This document shows, in pieces, positions 26,808-39,000 of a stretch of 64,000 bases of DNA (position 1 is its first letter; each line of letters starts with the position of its first letter). The translations under genes and the position numbers were made by a program. The DNA comes from Eopsaltria australis. Its lineage: Eukaryota; Chordata; Aves; Passeriformes; Petroicidae. The stretch is taken from positions 4,031,001-4,095,000 of the forward strand of contig JAVTVJ010000143.1 of assembly GCA_034509425.1 (NCBI GenBank). The letters are read 5' to 3'. The notes below the pieces were generated by a model. It saw only the letters and a program-made list of their open reading frames with translations, was not told the DNA's origin and did not search any database.

Positions 26808-29800
26808 TCTTTGAGGACACCCTCCTCCCCTCTAACAAACATTCTGGCAAGCAAGACTCCTGCTGCTCTGACTGGACAAACACTCATTAAGGATTTGCTG
26901 GATTGCAGGAGATAAAAAAATACTGCAGAAATAACTAAGAGATTAATTTAATTTTGTTAGATTTAAAAAAAAAAGTATATGTGGATGCAAAGGCATGCCT
27001 CTCAAAAAGCCATTATGCCTTCTGTAATTTCCTTCAAGGTTTTTGCTTTTCTAAACTATTTACTTTTCAAGACTATTACGATCTACAAAAGTAATTGAAC
27101 TGGAGCCATTCTAATGGCCAGTCAGACATTAAATTCACCACAAGTGAATTTCCTCATTCAGCTTCTCCATGGAAGGACAACAAAGCAGTAACTTTAATTT
27201 ATGATATTGTTCTAACATTTAACTTATTTGGTACAATATAACTGATGACCTTACAGTGACCCAAAACCCCCTATACCTGCAATATATTATACTTCAGTTT
27301 CATGCCCAAAGGAGTTTTTTAGGAGTTCTTTATATTTACAGGCTAAGGGCAGTAAGCCCCATGGCTCCTGACTTTGCACCTCCCACTCAGGAGCTCTCTA
27401 ACCTCACCCAGTTTTACCCCAGTAACTTGCAGTTTATGCAAGTCTTTCTAAAATTTAATCCAGATCAGGTTTGTTAATTCTGTAAATTCTGCACCAAACT
27501 CAGTGATTCAACTATGGCAGACTCTACTTTAGAACAGAAAGCATTAAGGATGAAATTTGAATTAAAAAAACACTTCTGCTATTTACTTTGATCATTAAAA
27601 ATTAGTCTTCAGTCTGAATTTACTTACTCTAAGGTTCAAACCTTTTCATCTTGCTGGGCCATCTATCTAATAAATGTACAATTACTACTAATTTAAACAC
27701 AGACAAAGGACAATAAGAACAGTTTTTAACCTGTTTTTTTTTTAATTTAAAAAGAGACTTCAAATCTCTGACTTTAGGAGACATTGCTAGTCATGGTGTC
27801 TAGGCCCTTGGTAACCTGGGATATCAACACACCAAACAAAAACATTTGACAAAAATCAACCTTGATATCATAGCTTCACCCTGAAGAAAAAAGCTTCACA
27901 AACAATATCTTGCATAGCAAGTACGTGGCTGTTCATGTGCCACTGGCCTGACAGCACGGATTAGGAGAAAACAAGATTAGATGAAAAACCTGACTTGGAT
28001 TTATTTTTCCCTGCTAGCATTCCAAAGCCAATGCCAGTGTTGAAAAAAGAAAACAAAATGAATTCTCTGCTGACCAATATTTCTTCAGTAAAACTGATGA
28101 CCAGATTTTGATGACGGAGCACTTACACTGGGGGACACACAAGACAGAAACAAAAAAAAAAACCACCTCACCTGAAACAAATGAGACTGTTGGCCTTTGC
28201 CAATAGCCACTCGTTAATTTTAATCAAGGACATCAGTGTTAACAGCTGATGATTTCTCATCCTGAAAGGAACAACTGGCAACACCTGCAAAGGTATTAAC
28301 TCAGTACCAGTTTCAAAATCACAGATGTAATGATGCAGAACTAGCTTGAGCAAAAATTAAAATAAAAAGGAACCCATTAGCATTAGGTTGCTCTTCAGTT
28401 TGCAGGAGTGTGGGTATTCCCACTGCACAGTTAGCACTGGCTAACTGCTGAAACCCAGCAAAATCTCTTCCTAACAATTCGAAAATATCTCACTTTGCTT
28501 GTAGCATTCCTCATTCTGAGTGTGAGAAAATTAGCGTCAAAACCTAAGGAAGGAGACTCAAAAAAATGTTCATTTTCTGTTATTGTTGGTTTTAACCTGA
28601 CCTGGGGAACAAACAACTTGTTTCTGCTCCTTAGGTATGACATTAGATATCTCTTATTTTCACATGGTTTCATTACTAACAATTTTTCCTCCTGTTTAGT
28701 AAGCAACCAAATAGTGACAAGCTTTTGTGCAGCATCTGAGGTTTCCTAAATGCCATGTTTATAAATATAACCGCAGATACAAATTATTCTTGCCACCTGT
28801 CCCTTAAAATGCTAGGCTGCCCTTTAAATGTTTATTTTACCTGAAGTTCATCCATGTTGTGGAAGTTAATGAGCCTCCTGAAACTGCACCATAAATATCT
28901 CCCCCTCTGCAGCATTTCTTTTCTATGGGAAGTGTCTGGGGAACCTCTATAAAGATCAGTGAAATGTGGTAAGAGCCACAACCTTTTGCCAATTTGTGCA
29001 TCTTAAAAACAGAGTGAGATTCTTTGCAGCAGCTGCATACAAGGGGAGCTAGCACACAGATTAATTGAGAATTGACATTTCTTTCCCACATTCAAAATAC
29101 AAACAATAAGAAAGCAGAAGGAACATTTTCATTCCAGACTGTCTGCCTGTGAGCAGGAGCCCAGGCTTGTACAGGGAGCTCTCATGAGCACACCTTTAGA
29201 ATTCCAGGCTTCTCATTACCTGTGGCTGTAAATGAATCAGGCTTCAGGACTGTTTTGCAGCAAGCATCAAAAACCAGATTAGGACTGTGTGTAAACCCTC
29301 TCTAGGCCAACTAATTGCCCTCAATTTCCTCCGTTCTGGAACAAAACCATGGAGACAGATTTTGCTTTCAGGTTTTATCTCTGCAGTCATATTCCTTTCA
29401 GTGCTATCACATGGGAATAATTACACTGGGATTTGGTTCACTGGATAGGAATCTTGAGATTTATTCTTTTTCCTGTGAAGAGCTGTCAAGGGAAACCCAT
29501 TGTAAAGAACTATTTTGATAATATGCTTTTAGTGGGAATAATGATTACAATTAAATTTTTTTTTTTTGCATTCTAGCTTTGCCAGACATCTTTCCTGTAG
29601 GCTACTTGAGAATATGGACATAATGATCATCATGTGATGGCATCAGAAATCTCCAAGACAAGCACAGGACTGAGTTGCAGAAAGGAGCACTCATTAGCAA
29701 CACTCCTTTTAGAAAGCAAGAGATAAAGAGGGATAAAAGTTAAAGAAAAGCTCAGACATTTCAACATAACTTCTGAAATAAATATGAGCATAACTTTAAG

Positions 29801-32085
29801 GGTCATTACACCTGTTAAGCTGCATATCACAAAAACAATGATTACAGTACACATGTACCACCTGTAACCCCACCCACCAAACTGCACAGCTCAGCCACCG
29901 AGCTGACAACAGTGTGCTGAGAACACAAAACAAAACAATAAAATCATAAAGTCAGTTTCTTCCCCTCTGCAAAGTATAAAAAGATTAAGTGAAGTGCAAA
30001 TAGAGCAGGGACACAGCAGAGCTGCATTGCCACCAGTGACAGGAATCTCTATCAATTTAAAAAGGCCATTTGACTATAGCTTAAATCCAAAGCTTCCACT
30101 GCAGCCCCTGTATGAATTAATTCTGTAATACACAGAAAATAAAAGAGCAGGTGTGCATTTATGTGAGGCTGTGTGAAATGGGGGGAATAAATGGAGATAG
30201 CTTGACCTGTGAGATGTGATCACTGTCTATTTTTAAGAGCGTTTACAGAATGACAATTGAAGACTCAATATTGAATGAGTAAGTCTAGATATGCACACCA
30301 AATTTGACAGCCCTGCTTGTACAGGGGTAACTCCTGTTCTTACTCAGCCCAACCTAAATCCAAGACTGTTTATAATTTATTAGAAAAGAGACTAAACTGA
30401 GAGTAGTCTGATTTGCCATGCCACTGCTAGACCATCATTTGACTCTGAATGTCTCAAAATGAAAATCATTAAATATTTTACTAGATCAAGGCAGGCCTAG
30501 ATCAAAGCTAATTACTCAAACGCCTTTATTTCAATCATCTATAACAAGTTACTTTGTGGAGTGTTGCTACCAGGGGTTACCTAGCCCATCCTGGGAGAAG
30601 AGCCATAGGTCTTGTTGAGAGGTTTGTTTGAAGGTGTTCCAATGTATGGGTTTGAAGGTTTTCTAACATTTTCCAACATCTCGCTTACCTGGGATATCAG
30701 ATGACAGTCACTGGAGTGCCACAATAATGGCTGGGTTTTTTTCAAAGAACTGTGACACCCTTTCCTCTCAGCCTAACAAATCTACAGACCAAGAGCCAGC
30801 TGTGTTTTCCTTCACAGGTCCCCAAGCTTACTGAAAACAGATCCCCAACGTGCAGGAGGAGAGCAAAGCTGGCATTGCAACAGGAGCAGTGAGACAATCT
30901 CAGAATGCACAGCCTGCGCTGCACCTGTAACCCTCACAATCAGACACTCAGTGCTTCCAGGCTTCCACGTTTTTTCCAGGAATGAAGGGCAGCACATTAT
31001 TAATAACAGCCTAAGGCAAATGGAATGACATCACCAGCATTCTCCTGCAATCTCCCTGACTTCTCAATCACCCTAACTTGTCACTTACACTGGCTTTGCT
31101 GTTATTTGTAAAATTTTATGTACACTTAGATGAAATATGTATGAGGGCATCACACAGCAAAATCTCAAGCAGGTTGTGCCTCCTGCACAGGCATTCATCT
31201 TCCCTACAGGAAACCTTTTAGGTGCATGGAGCTTTATCTTCTCCTCTGTAGTGAAATCTCACCAAAAAAAACCCAAAAAACCAAGCAGTTTTATTAGTTT
31301 TCTGGCTGATCTTTTTAGCAAATATATTTTCAACCTTTGTGTCAGAGTGCAGGTTATATGAAAACAATATGTGAAGAAATGCAATTTTGAGAAACAAAGA
31401 ATACTAAAAACCGAAGCCATAAAAAAGTAATTTTAAATAACAGTCTAACAACACCTAGGAGAGACTGCATCTTAACTTCATTTACTCTTCACTCCTAAGC
31501 TTTAAAGACATTTGAGACACACAGTTCTGACAGAGAAATTCAGAGTACCTAGTGTGTATTCAAGAGCCACTGAAACAAGAATATCATTTTTATGTAAAAG
31601 AAAGCATCATCAAAAAAGTCGCACTGAAGAGTGAGTCACCCTCTTTTGCATGCCATTCTTAGCTACCATCGGTTATATAAAAGATATAATGTTAAGAAAT
31701 TAACTTAACTTAATGTCTCTGAGCAAAATGTGGATAGGTACAGGTCAGATGCACATGCCACAGGGATGGAACAGTGACCAGAAAAGCCCAGATAAAATTG
31801 TTTCTTCCTTTGATATTTCCACAAATTAATGTGAACTAGAGCAGTGATGTGCATTTTTATAGTCTGTTAGACAGGCTATCAAATTTGTACAATATATCAC
31901 TGGTTCCTAGAAAAAGAGCTGGCAGAAGGAATGTTTAGCTTTGGAAGTGATTGTCCAGTGTGGTAAGGACAGATCACGCTGCTGGAAGGGGAAATGGAGG
32001 GACTGGGCATGGAAAACCACAGGTAGCATTAAACACTGAGACCACACCTATGTCTGTGAATCCACGGGGTGAAATGGTTGATGTT
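26808..32085. other. Unique non-coding DNA
   Basis: AT-rich unique sequence without a recognisable gene or transposon. Homopolymers of A11 (28,152-28,162) and T12 (29,556-29,567) occur. At 30,626-30,659 the 10-mer GTTTGAAGGT occurs twice, 24 bp apart, inside a G/T-rich stretch. The open frames here are all under 95 codons. Confidence 0.65.
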
Positions 32086-32652
32086 TCAGAAGGGAATGGA
32101 AAGCATTACCACGCATTCAACCTGTTGTTGTTTATGGCTGCTGCTCAAGACAGGACATCTTTTATTTGATCCAGCACTGTTAGGTAATAAAAAGTGGTAA
32201 AGCAGGAAAACAGACTGGAGAGATGCTACAAAGAGAACCACACCACTGCCTGCCAAAGGTACAATCCAGGTGGCAAACAACATTTGATTCGAATTCACTT
32301 TCACATCTAATGGAACTCGGTGGCAAACCTCAACTGGCCTCAGTCTGTCACCATCTGAAGTGACAGACAAGGTGGAGTTCTGTGGGCTAAGGGGATTGTT
32401 GAAAGGAATAGTCAGGCCAATAATTAGGTTGCCTCTAATTTTGTCTGCATCCTTTGGTGTCCCTCTGCCCTTCCACTTGCTTGTTTCATTTGCATACCAC
32501 AAGTGCTTCTTGCAGTGGCAATTGTTCAGGGCAGGAGCCCTGACTGATGTTTGCACAGGGCTCCACACAGCAGGGAGCATTTGCTGCAAGCCTCTGGCCT
32601 CTACCAAAACAGAAAAGGTAGGAAATAAAACAGGAGAGCAGCTGAGGGTCAT
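32086..32652 (-). other. Longest open frame in the window (188 codons), function unknown
   Basis: The frame runs from ATG at 32,652 to a TGA at 32,086-32,088. Inside it a strong acceptor-like sequence ends at 32,601 (CCTACCTTTTCTGTTTTGGTAG), leaving about 170 open codons downstream. The translation has two N-glycosylation sequons (NET, NST) and a hydrophobic stretch near residues 125-150 (TWIVPLAGSGVVLFV); I recognise no domain. A second minus-strand phase over 32,498-32,600 gives a short Cys-rich peptide (ANAPCCVEPCANISQGSCPE) ending at a GTATGC donor-like site. The plus strand is also open for 100 codons (32,360-32,662) and has its own donor-like AAAAG then GTAGGA. Openness on both strands, no poly(A) signal soon after the stop and a length near the chance maximum all argue for caution. 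Confidence 0.15.
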
Positions 32653-35032
32653 GGCACGTTAGTAATCTCAATTCTCTGAGAGCAGCACTAGACCTAAAGT
32701 GAGCAGCAGAAGAACTGGCAATGCAGGAGGCATTTTACCTCTGACACACCTTTTAGTCCTTTCTTAAAACTCACTTTCCCTGAAAGGCTATTTGTTCATG
32801 CTCCACAGCTTCACTTATTCTATATTAACAAATACCAGCTGCATAATAAAGTTCAAGTTTGGCTTTTATTTTTAACTGAATGCTCATCATCTCCAGCAAC
32901 ATCCCTATTTTCCTCCTGTTTGCTTCTCTCTTCCATGTCTCTTGTTGATCCACCTTGGCTTCAGCCTATCTGAGTACAGCAGATCCAACAAAAGGGCTCT
33001 TCTATTTCTGTCTGTAAAGGAAACTGAAGACCTGTGCCACTGTTAATTCATTTTAATTCATGTTAATGCACAGAAGGCAATAAGACTGCCACAGTGATAG
33101 GGCATCACTTTAACACAGGGAGCTTTGCTGCCACTGGCTTCAAATGAGGATTATTTCCCTTTTGGTAAACCTTGTGTGCACAGCACTTCTAACTTCAATA
33201 TTCTACAGTTTGCTTTACTGCTCACAGAAAAGTCCAGGTTTAGTGTTCCCTGAGATTCACTCTGGTTTAGCATTTTTACATCCCAAGAAACAGGTACAAA
33301 TGTTAGCTAGGGAACAACATTGTTTTAGCTCTTATCAGAATGTTAAAAGAGAATTTACAGTAGAAACACTATGGTAGTCTCCCTTAAAACACATCACAGG
33401 AAAACTGTTTTCAGGGGTTAAAGAAAAAAAAAATCTTGCTGCATGTCTTGGTCTCCATCATAATATATCAAAAATTCAAAATAAAAGTTCAAGATTTAGC
33501 TACTTTGACAACACTGCTGATGCCACATCTCTACTTTGATGATGTTCTTAGCAAGTTAGAGATGCTGCCAATTTGCCTGATTTCAAAAATTAAGGACTCC
33601 TTTAACCTCATCTGTCTTTGTGAAGCTACATCAATTCACACTGACTAAATCTGACTTGCAACCCAGTACTGCACTCATATAGCTCTCACATTTCTGAACA
33701 GATTTTCCTATGAATATTTTCAAAATTTCATGAAGTTTCTGAGCCTCATTATTCTTCAGATCTCATCTGTGCTGTATCACTTGCATATTCTCAAGCAGAA
33801 TTAGATTCCAGCAGCTTTACATTAATGTTACATCACAAAATATTCCTGGAATTGGTGTCAGTAACCCTATTCCAAGTAAAATCAAATGAGAGTTGCATAG
33901 CTGAGGGGAATTTCGCTCTCAATTTCAGTGCAACAAAAAATAAATCATATTGCCTTTGTCTTTCTAAACTCAGATGTGTGTACAAATAATCTTTGGGAGC
34001 AGATCCCTCAGAAAACCATTCTTCAATCCTCCAGCACACAAAATCTGAAAATAACATGGCCAAAGAGAACTTGTCTGATTTGCCTCCCAAACACAATGTG
34101 CTCTTGTTTTTCTTCACTCCCACTCTAGCTCCACATAAAACTTTTTCTTTTCAGCAGCATAAAAGTGAGCACAGCTTTTTCGGTCATACATGGAATTTTT
34201 AGCATACTTTTAAATAATTAAGTGAGCAGAAAGGGGAATATTACATGACCTGCTCATTATCACCAGTTTATAACTTGCTCTTCCTATTCTGAATATCATC
34301 CATACACCTGTCTGAAATAAGTGCAAGCAACCACAAAAAGAAAATATTGGTTCCTCTTCAGATCTCAAGTCCACCCTCTGCTATACAGTCATTTTGTAAC
34401 ACCTAAAAGAAATAAAAAATGCATTTTGAAAATAAAAGGAGATGCTGTCTGCCTTTGGAAAGCAAGAAGCACTCATGTGGCCAAACTAAGCAATATTACT
34501 TCATGAAGAGCTAGCTAAACCCAGCAGGATTCACCTTGTTGAGGCACCTCCTGTGGCCTGAGTCTCTGTGTCAGCTCTGCTCCTGCTTCCCCACCTGGCA
34601 GGGGGGCTTTGCACAATGACAAATCTCAAACTTGCCTCTCAAACCCTGTGGCCACTCTGTCACCAGTCCCAGTGGCCAGAGGTCACACTCAAAATACATA
34701 CAGAGAAATAAAACCTCTGGGCATTTACACATCACTCAAGCAGCACAAAGCACTTTTACAAACAGGAATTGTGCCCGTGCTATGGAGTTGTGAATTTACA
34801 AACAGAATCCATTTGCCCTGTGTGTGGATACACTGGGAAAAGAGCGAGTTCTACAAAGTCCCAGAATGTCAAGAATGAATACAGAGCATAATGAAGCCAC
34901 AAAAAAAAAAAAAACTCCAAGATCACACTAACTGCATTTACTTGAAACAGCTGCTGTCAAGCTCCTCAGCTTGAAATTAAAAACTGATAAGAAGAAATTA
35001 TTATGAAACTCAGGAAGGAAAATTCTTATGGT
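32653..35032. other. Unique non-coding DNA with a poly(A) run
   Basis: No gene is recognised. A14 lies at 34,901-34,914 without a recognisable retrocopy or target-site duplication beside it. Short frames here (up to 96 codons, minus strand at 33,833-34,123) show no known motif and no good splice signals on both sides. Confidence 0.65.
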
Positions 35033-35063
35033 TTAGGGTAATTTCATGTTATTAGGGTAATTT
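35033..35063. repeat. 12-bp direct repeat, 19-bp period
   Basis: TTAGGGTAATTT occurs at 35,033-35,044 and again at 35,052-35,063. The TTAGGG word matches the vertebrate telomere hexamer, but only once per unit and not in tandem, so this is not an interstitial telomere. It could be a small local duplication. Confidence 0.8.
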
Positions 35064-35871
35064 TAAGACTCATTTGTTGCCTACAGCATATTCTTGAGCA
35101 GTATTAATCTATGTAATTTTAAATTTGAAAATACTGGAAGACAGCAACTTTCCTCAGCCTCCCATTTGATCAGCAGCATCTCCTTCTGTAGCTCAGATAT
35201 TTGTGCTGCAGCTCCTCCAGAGTAAAACTGCACATGACCAAAGGCTGTGGCTCTAACCATCCCCATGTTTCTGTCTCCAGCCAGCTGCTGCTGAGGAATG
35301 AAACATCAGACCTGATAATGAGAACTCCAAAGTTATTTCCAAACTCAGGGCAACCTCTGCAGGGTTTTTTTCATCCCCACAGCAAGTGTTTTATTCAGTC
35401 TGCAGGTGGGCGTTCAGTGCCTTTACTCACATGAAGCAATTAGGACATATTTATACAACCAATGGGAGGTAATCTGCTTTAATTTTTTTGTAATGGAAGG
35501 ACAGGGATAACAGGAGAGGAAAGAAGTGAATACTGACCTTGTCAAAACTTTTTTTCCCTCCCCAAAGCAATGAAAAAAATCATTCTTTCAGAAAAATATG
35601 GGGTTGAGCCAGCAAATACAGCATTTGCATAATAAGTCCCAGCAGGCTGCACACTACAGAGTAAATTACTATTGGGAAATACTCCATATAGATGATAATT
35701 TTGCTGGGTACTCTCTACAGAACAACTCAAGAGTAGAGATGCAGAAAAGCTGTCATTATTCATAGAAATTGTGTATACATCTCCACAGATGAAAAGAAAC
35801 ACAAGGAAATACATGACAAAAAGGTGCAAATTCTTGAAAAAAAATTACATCTTTATATGAATATAATCTAA

Positions 35872-35935
35872 TATCTGTATATTACAATAATCATGCAATA
35901 TATGTATTGTAATTATATGTAAATATTTACAGATA
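35872..35935. repeat. Nested AT-rich inverted repeat
   Basis: Two pairs of complementary arms are nested. The inner arms are ATTACAATA (35,881-35,889) and TATTGTAAT (35,905-35,913), perfect over 9 bp with a 15-nt loop. The outer arms are TATCTGTA (35,872-35,879) and TACAGATA (35,928-35,935), perfect over 8 bp with asymmetric spacing. The whole is very AT-rich. It could form a hairpin or be a remnant of a palindromic miniature transposon, but no target-site duplication or known terminal repeat was recognised. Confidence 0.7.
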
Positions 35936-36077
35936 CACAATGTATGGGTGTATTATATATTAAATAGAAATAAAATCTGTGTGTAACATGATGAAAATTG
36001 ATGAGAAATCGCAGTGCAACAGAAAACAAAAGACAAAAGCCCAGCAGATAAAAGACATCAGGCCCCAAGAAGTCTTT

Positions 36078-36094
36078 AAAAAAAAAAAAAAAAA
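36078..36094 (+). repeat. Poly(A) run, 17 bases
   Basis: Seventeen consecutive A residues follow AGAAGTCTTT. No retrotransposed gene or LINE body is recognisable upstream, and no flanking target-site duplication was seen. It may be the tail of a decayed retroelement or simple homopolymer growth. Confidence 0.9.
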
Positions 36095-39000
36095 GCACAT
36101 TTTTTCACACCACCACATGAGATTAACAGTGTGAACAACTTCAAACAGAGGAAAGGTTGAATATGGAAATCAATAATCTTTGTCAAAACAATAAGGAGAG
36201 ACTGTCAGGCTTATGGAATAGAGCTGCAGCTCCACGTATTAACTCGGATATTCTGCTGTCAGTGTCCAGCGACACTGGAAACAAGGATTGACTTGTTTTC
36301 CTCAGCACTGTCAAAGACTGGCTGTATTTTACCTAACCCCGCTGTAAACCTTTGGGAAACAAGCTTACAGCACCTCTTTTAGTAACTCAAAGCCTGAGTG
36401 AGACAGCCAGCTTTCCAGCAAATCAAAAGAGTTACAGAATAATTCATCAGAATATCTAATAAATGTAAAAAAAATTTAAAAAATAAACCACACATCCCTT
36501 CTGTAAACCTCCAACATGAATTTACAAATATTCTTCCTAATATTTATCACATAATCAGCCTCAAGCTGAAAGTACAGATTCAGTCACCACATGATAAACC
36601 TGCTCAGGAGTGTAGATGGAGTTTTCTATTCCGTTTTCTCCACCTTGACAGTAGGTGCTGCCTAGCACTGCCAGTTTAATTCTCATGAGAATCTCACTGA
36701 ACTCCAAGGGCTCCTTAAAGATTTCTGAGAAAATCTTTTATGCATGTAAATCTCAAGGATCAGTTTGAACACAGCTCCAAATTTACACTCATCGTATTTG
36801 GGAAGACTCTCATCTCTGAAACTGTGGGAGGAAAAAAAAAGACCTTGTCACCCTTCCCACTGCCTCCTCAAAAATCCAACAAACCCAACGTGGCATTTTC
36901 AATTAATCCCCTCTTTCCTCAGAAGCTGAAAAACCACCAGTCATAATCCAATAGGGAGTTTATTACTAGTCTTCAAATGCAGACTGTGGAAGCTTTTGGG
37001 AGCTCTCTAATCTTTAGTTGAGAGTCAAATATTATTTGAGTGAAAAATTAAGCTGATTTTCATCTTACTGATTACTTACCAGAAATTTTGTCCAAAACCT
37101 CATGGCACTGGATGTGCATTAAAACTTTTATAGAAGCTGAATAGGTAAATTTCCTTTTTTTTTTTGGTACTGAAATTTTCATGTTCCAGAACTGTAAAAA
37201 GTTAAATAATAATGTCTGGCAAGAAAAACATCACCTGTTTTGCACAAAGTTGCTTTTTTGCTCTAATTTAAAATTCAACTATGTCATATTTCCAAATAAA
37301 TACAGTGAGAAGAATGCAACATCCTGACTACTACTCCTTTACAGATGCTGAAAACTAAAAAATGGGCTGATAATTTTAAATTATTTTCTTTTTAAAAAAA
37401 TTACACATGTCAAAGTCTATAAAATGGAAAAGAGCACAGACCATCAGGATTGTCTTTGTAAAACTATTTTCTTTTCTTTTTGCCTCTTATTAAATATCTT
37501 TATCTCACACAAAACTCAAATAATTTGTATACCACACGGTTTTTGCTCCCATTGAGATTTTGGTGTCATCAAACCAATTTCTCTTTTCCAATAACCAGTG
37601 TCAGGTATTTCACTCACTGTGTAACAAACTTTGGGTAATTCTGTGTAGTGAGAAAACACATGATGAAAATGCTATTTTAGAAACAGAGGCAATGTTGAAC
37701 CAAAGAAACAACACTAGAGCTGTAGCAAAGTCAGGATGCAGGTCTGGAGGGACTTGTGTTTGTGTTTTGAATTTTGAATTTTTGGGTGTAATTATAGTTT
37801 CAAATCCGCTTGGCTGTGCATTCACTCCTTAACACACCTTAAATAAAGCTATTAGAACACATAAATTTCCAGCTCTTCACCTATGCCACTGTTCTATTGC
37901 TTTTCACCATTTTCCAAACAACACAATGGTGAAAGAACACAGCAGTGGGGAGCTAAGGGAAGCAAAGGATGGGAGGCCTTCCCTCACTCCTGAGTCCATA
38001 AAAGACCCTGTGACAGGTGAGACCCCTCCATCCTTTCTCGCAGTCCCCCTGTGTTCCCAGGAAATGCTTCAGGTAACAGCATTTGGACTGGACTGTGCTT
38101 TTCCATGCCAGCTTGGCTCCATCCACATGGAGCTTCTGCAAACAGCAAGAACCAGGTTGCTCCAGCAATCAACCACGCTCCTTTGGCTTCCTCAGTGCAT
38201 CCCAAAACTGTTCCGCTTGGAAACGACCCCACCCCTGGCTACGCTGAGCCTTTCCTCCTCTTTTTCCGGGTGACACTGCCACAGGGAAATGACTGTAAAG
38301 CAGGGCAGACCCAAGATGGAACAGCAGACTGAACAATTCCAGCCTTGGTGTGTTGGGCACACATTTCACACTGCAGCAAAACTCACGAGCTGTCAGTGCT
38401 CAGTGTTCTGGATCGAGCTGCAAGGCTTAGCCAGGAATTGGGTTAGAGTTACATAAACTCTAATTCAAAAAGGATTGCAGCTCATTGCCTGCTTCAGCTA
38501 ACACAATTACAGAAGCAGCTTTGTCAATACACTGAAAAGATTTATTCTTTGCAAATGTTCCTGTTGCATTTACAGTCAGAAGGGAATTAGGAGAGAGACA
38601 AACGATGCCCACTGTGTAGGCAAAGTTTCCAGAGGAGACAAGCAATGGGGAGAAGTTTGGGCTCATCCTCACACACCAGGGATGGTGAGGAAGTGAACCC
38701 TCCCAAACTCACAACGGGGAAAAGAAAAAACACATGCTGCTTCCCCAGGAGATGTCAGCAATTGCTCTGTTGACTGAAATGAAGGAGTTATAAAATGTAA
38801 TTTTGTAAAGTTTTTAGTTAAAGCTGCTATAAAATTCTACAGTAACTGTCCATTCACCTTAAACCACAGAGTGTTTTAAGCAACTGATAGATTAAAAACA
38901 TGAAGAACAAAGAACTCCTGTGATAGCCTCAGCTTGCATTGGTTTGCATGCCTCAGGAGTGTGCAACTAAGCAAAAGGCACCCAAGGAAAAGCTCTGGAC

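Noticed and set aside
35033..35063. Interstitial telomeric repeat
   Set aside because: TTAGGG occurs once per unit in a 19-bp period, not as a head-to-tail hexamer array.
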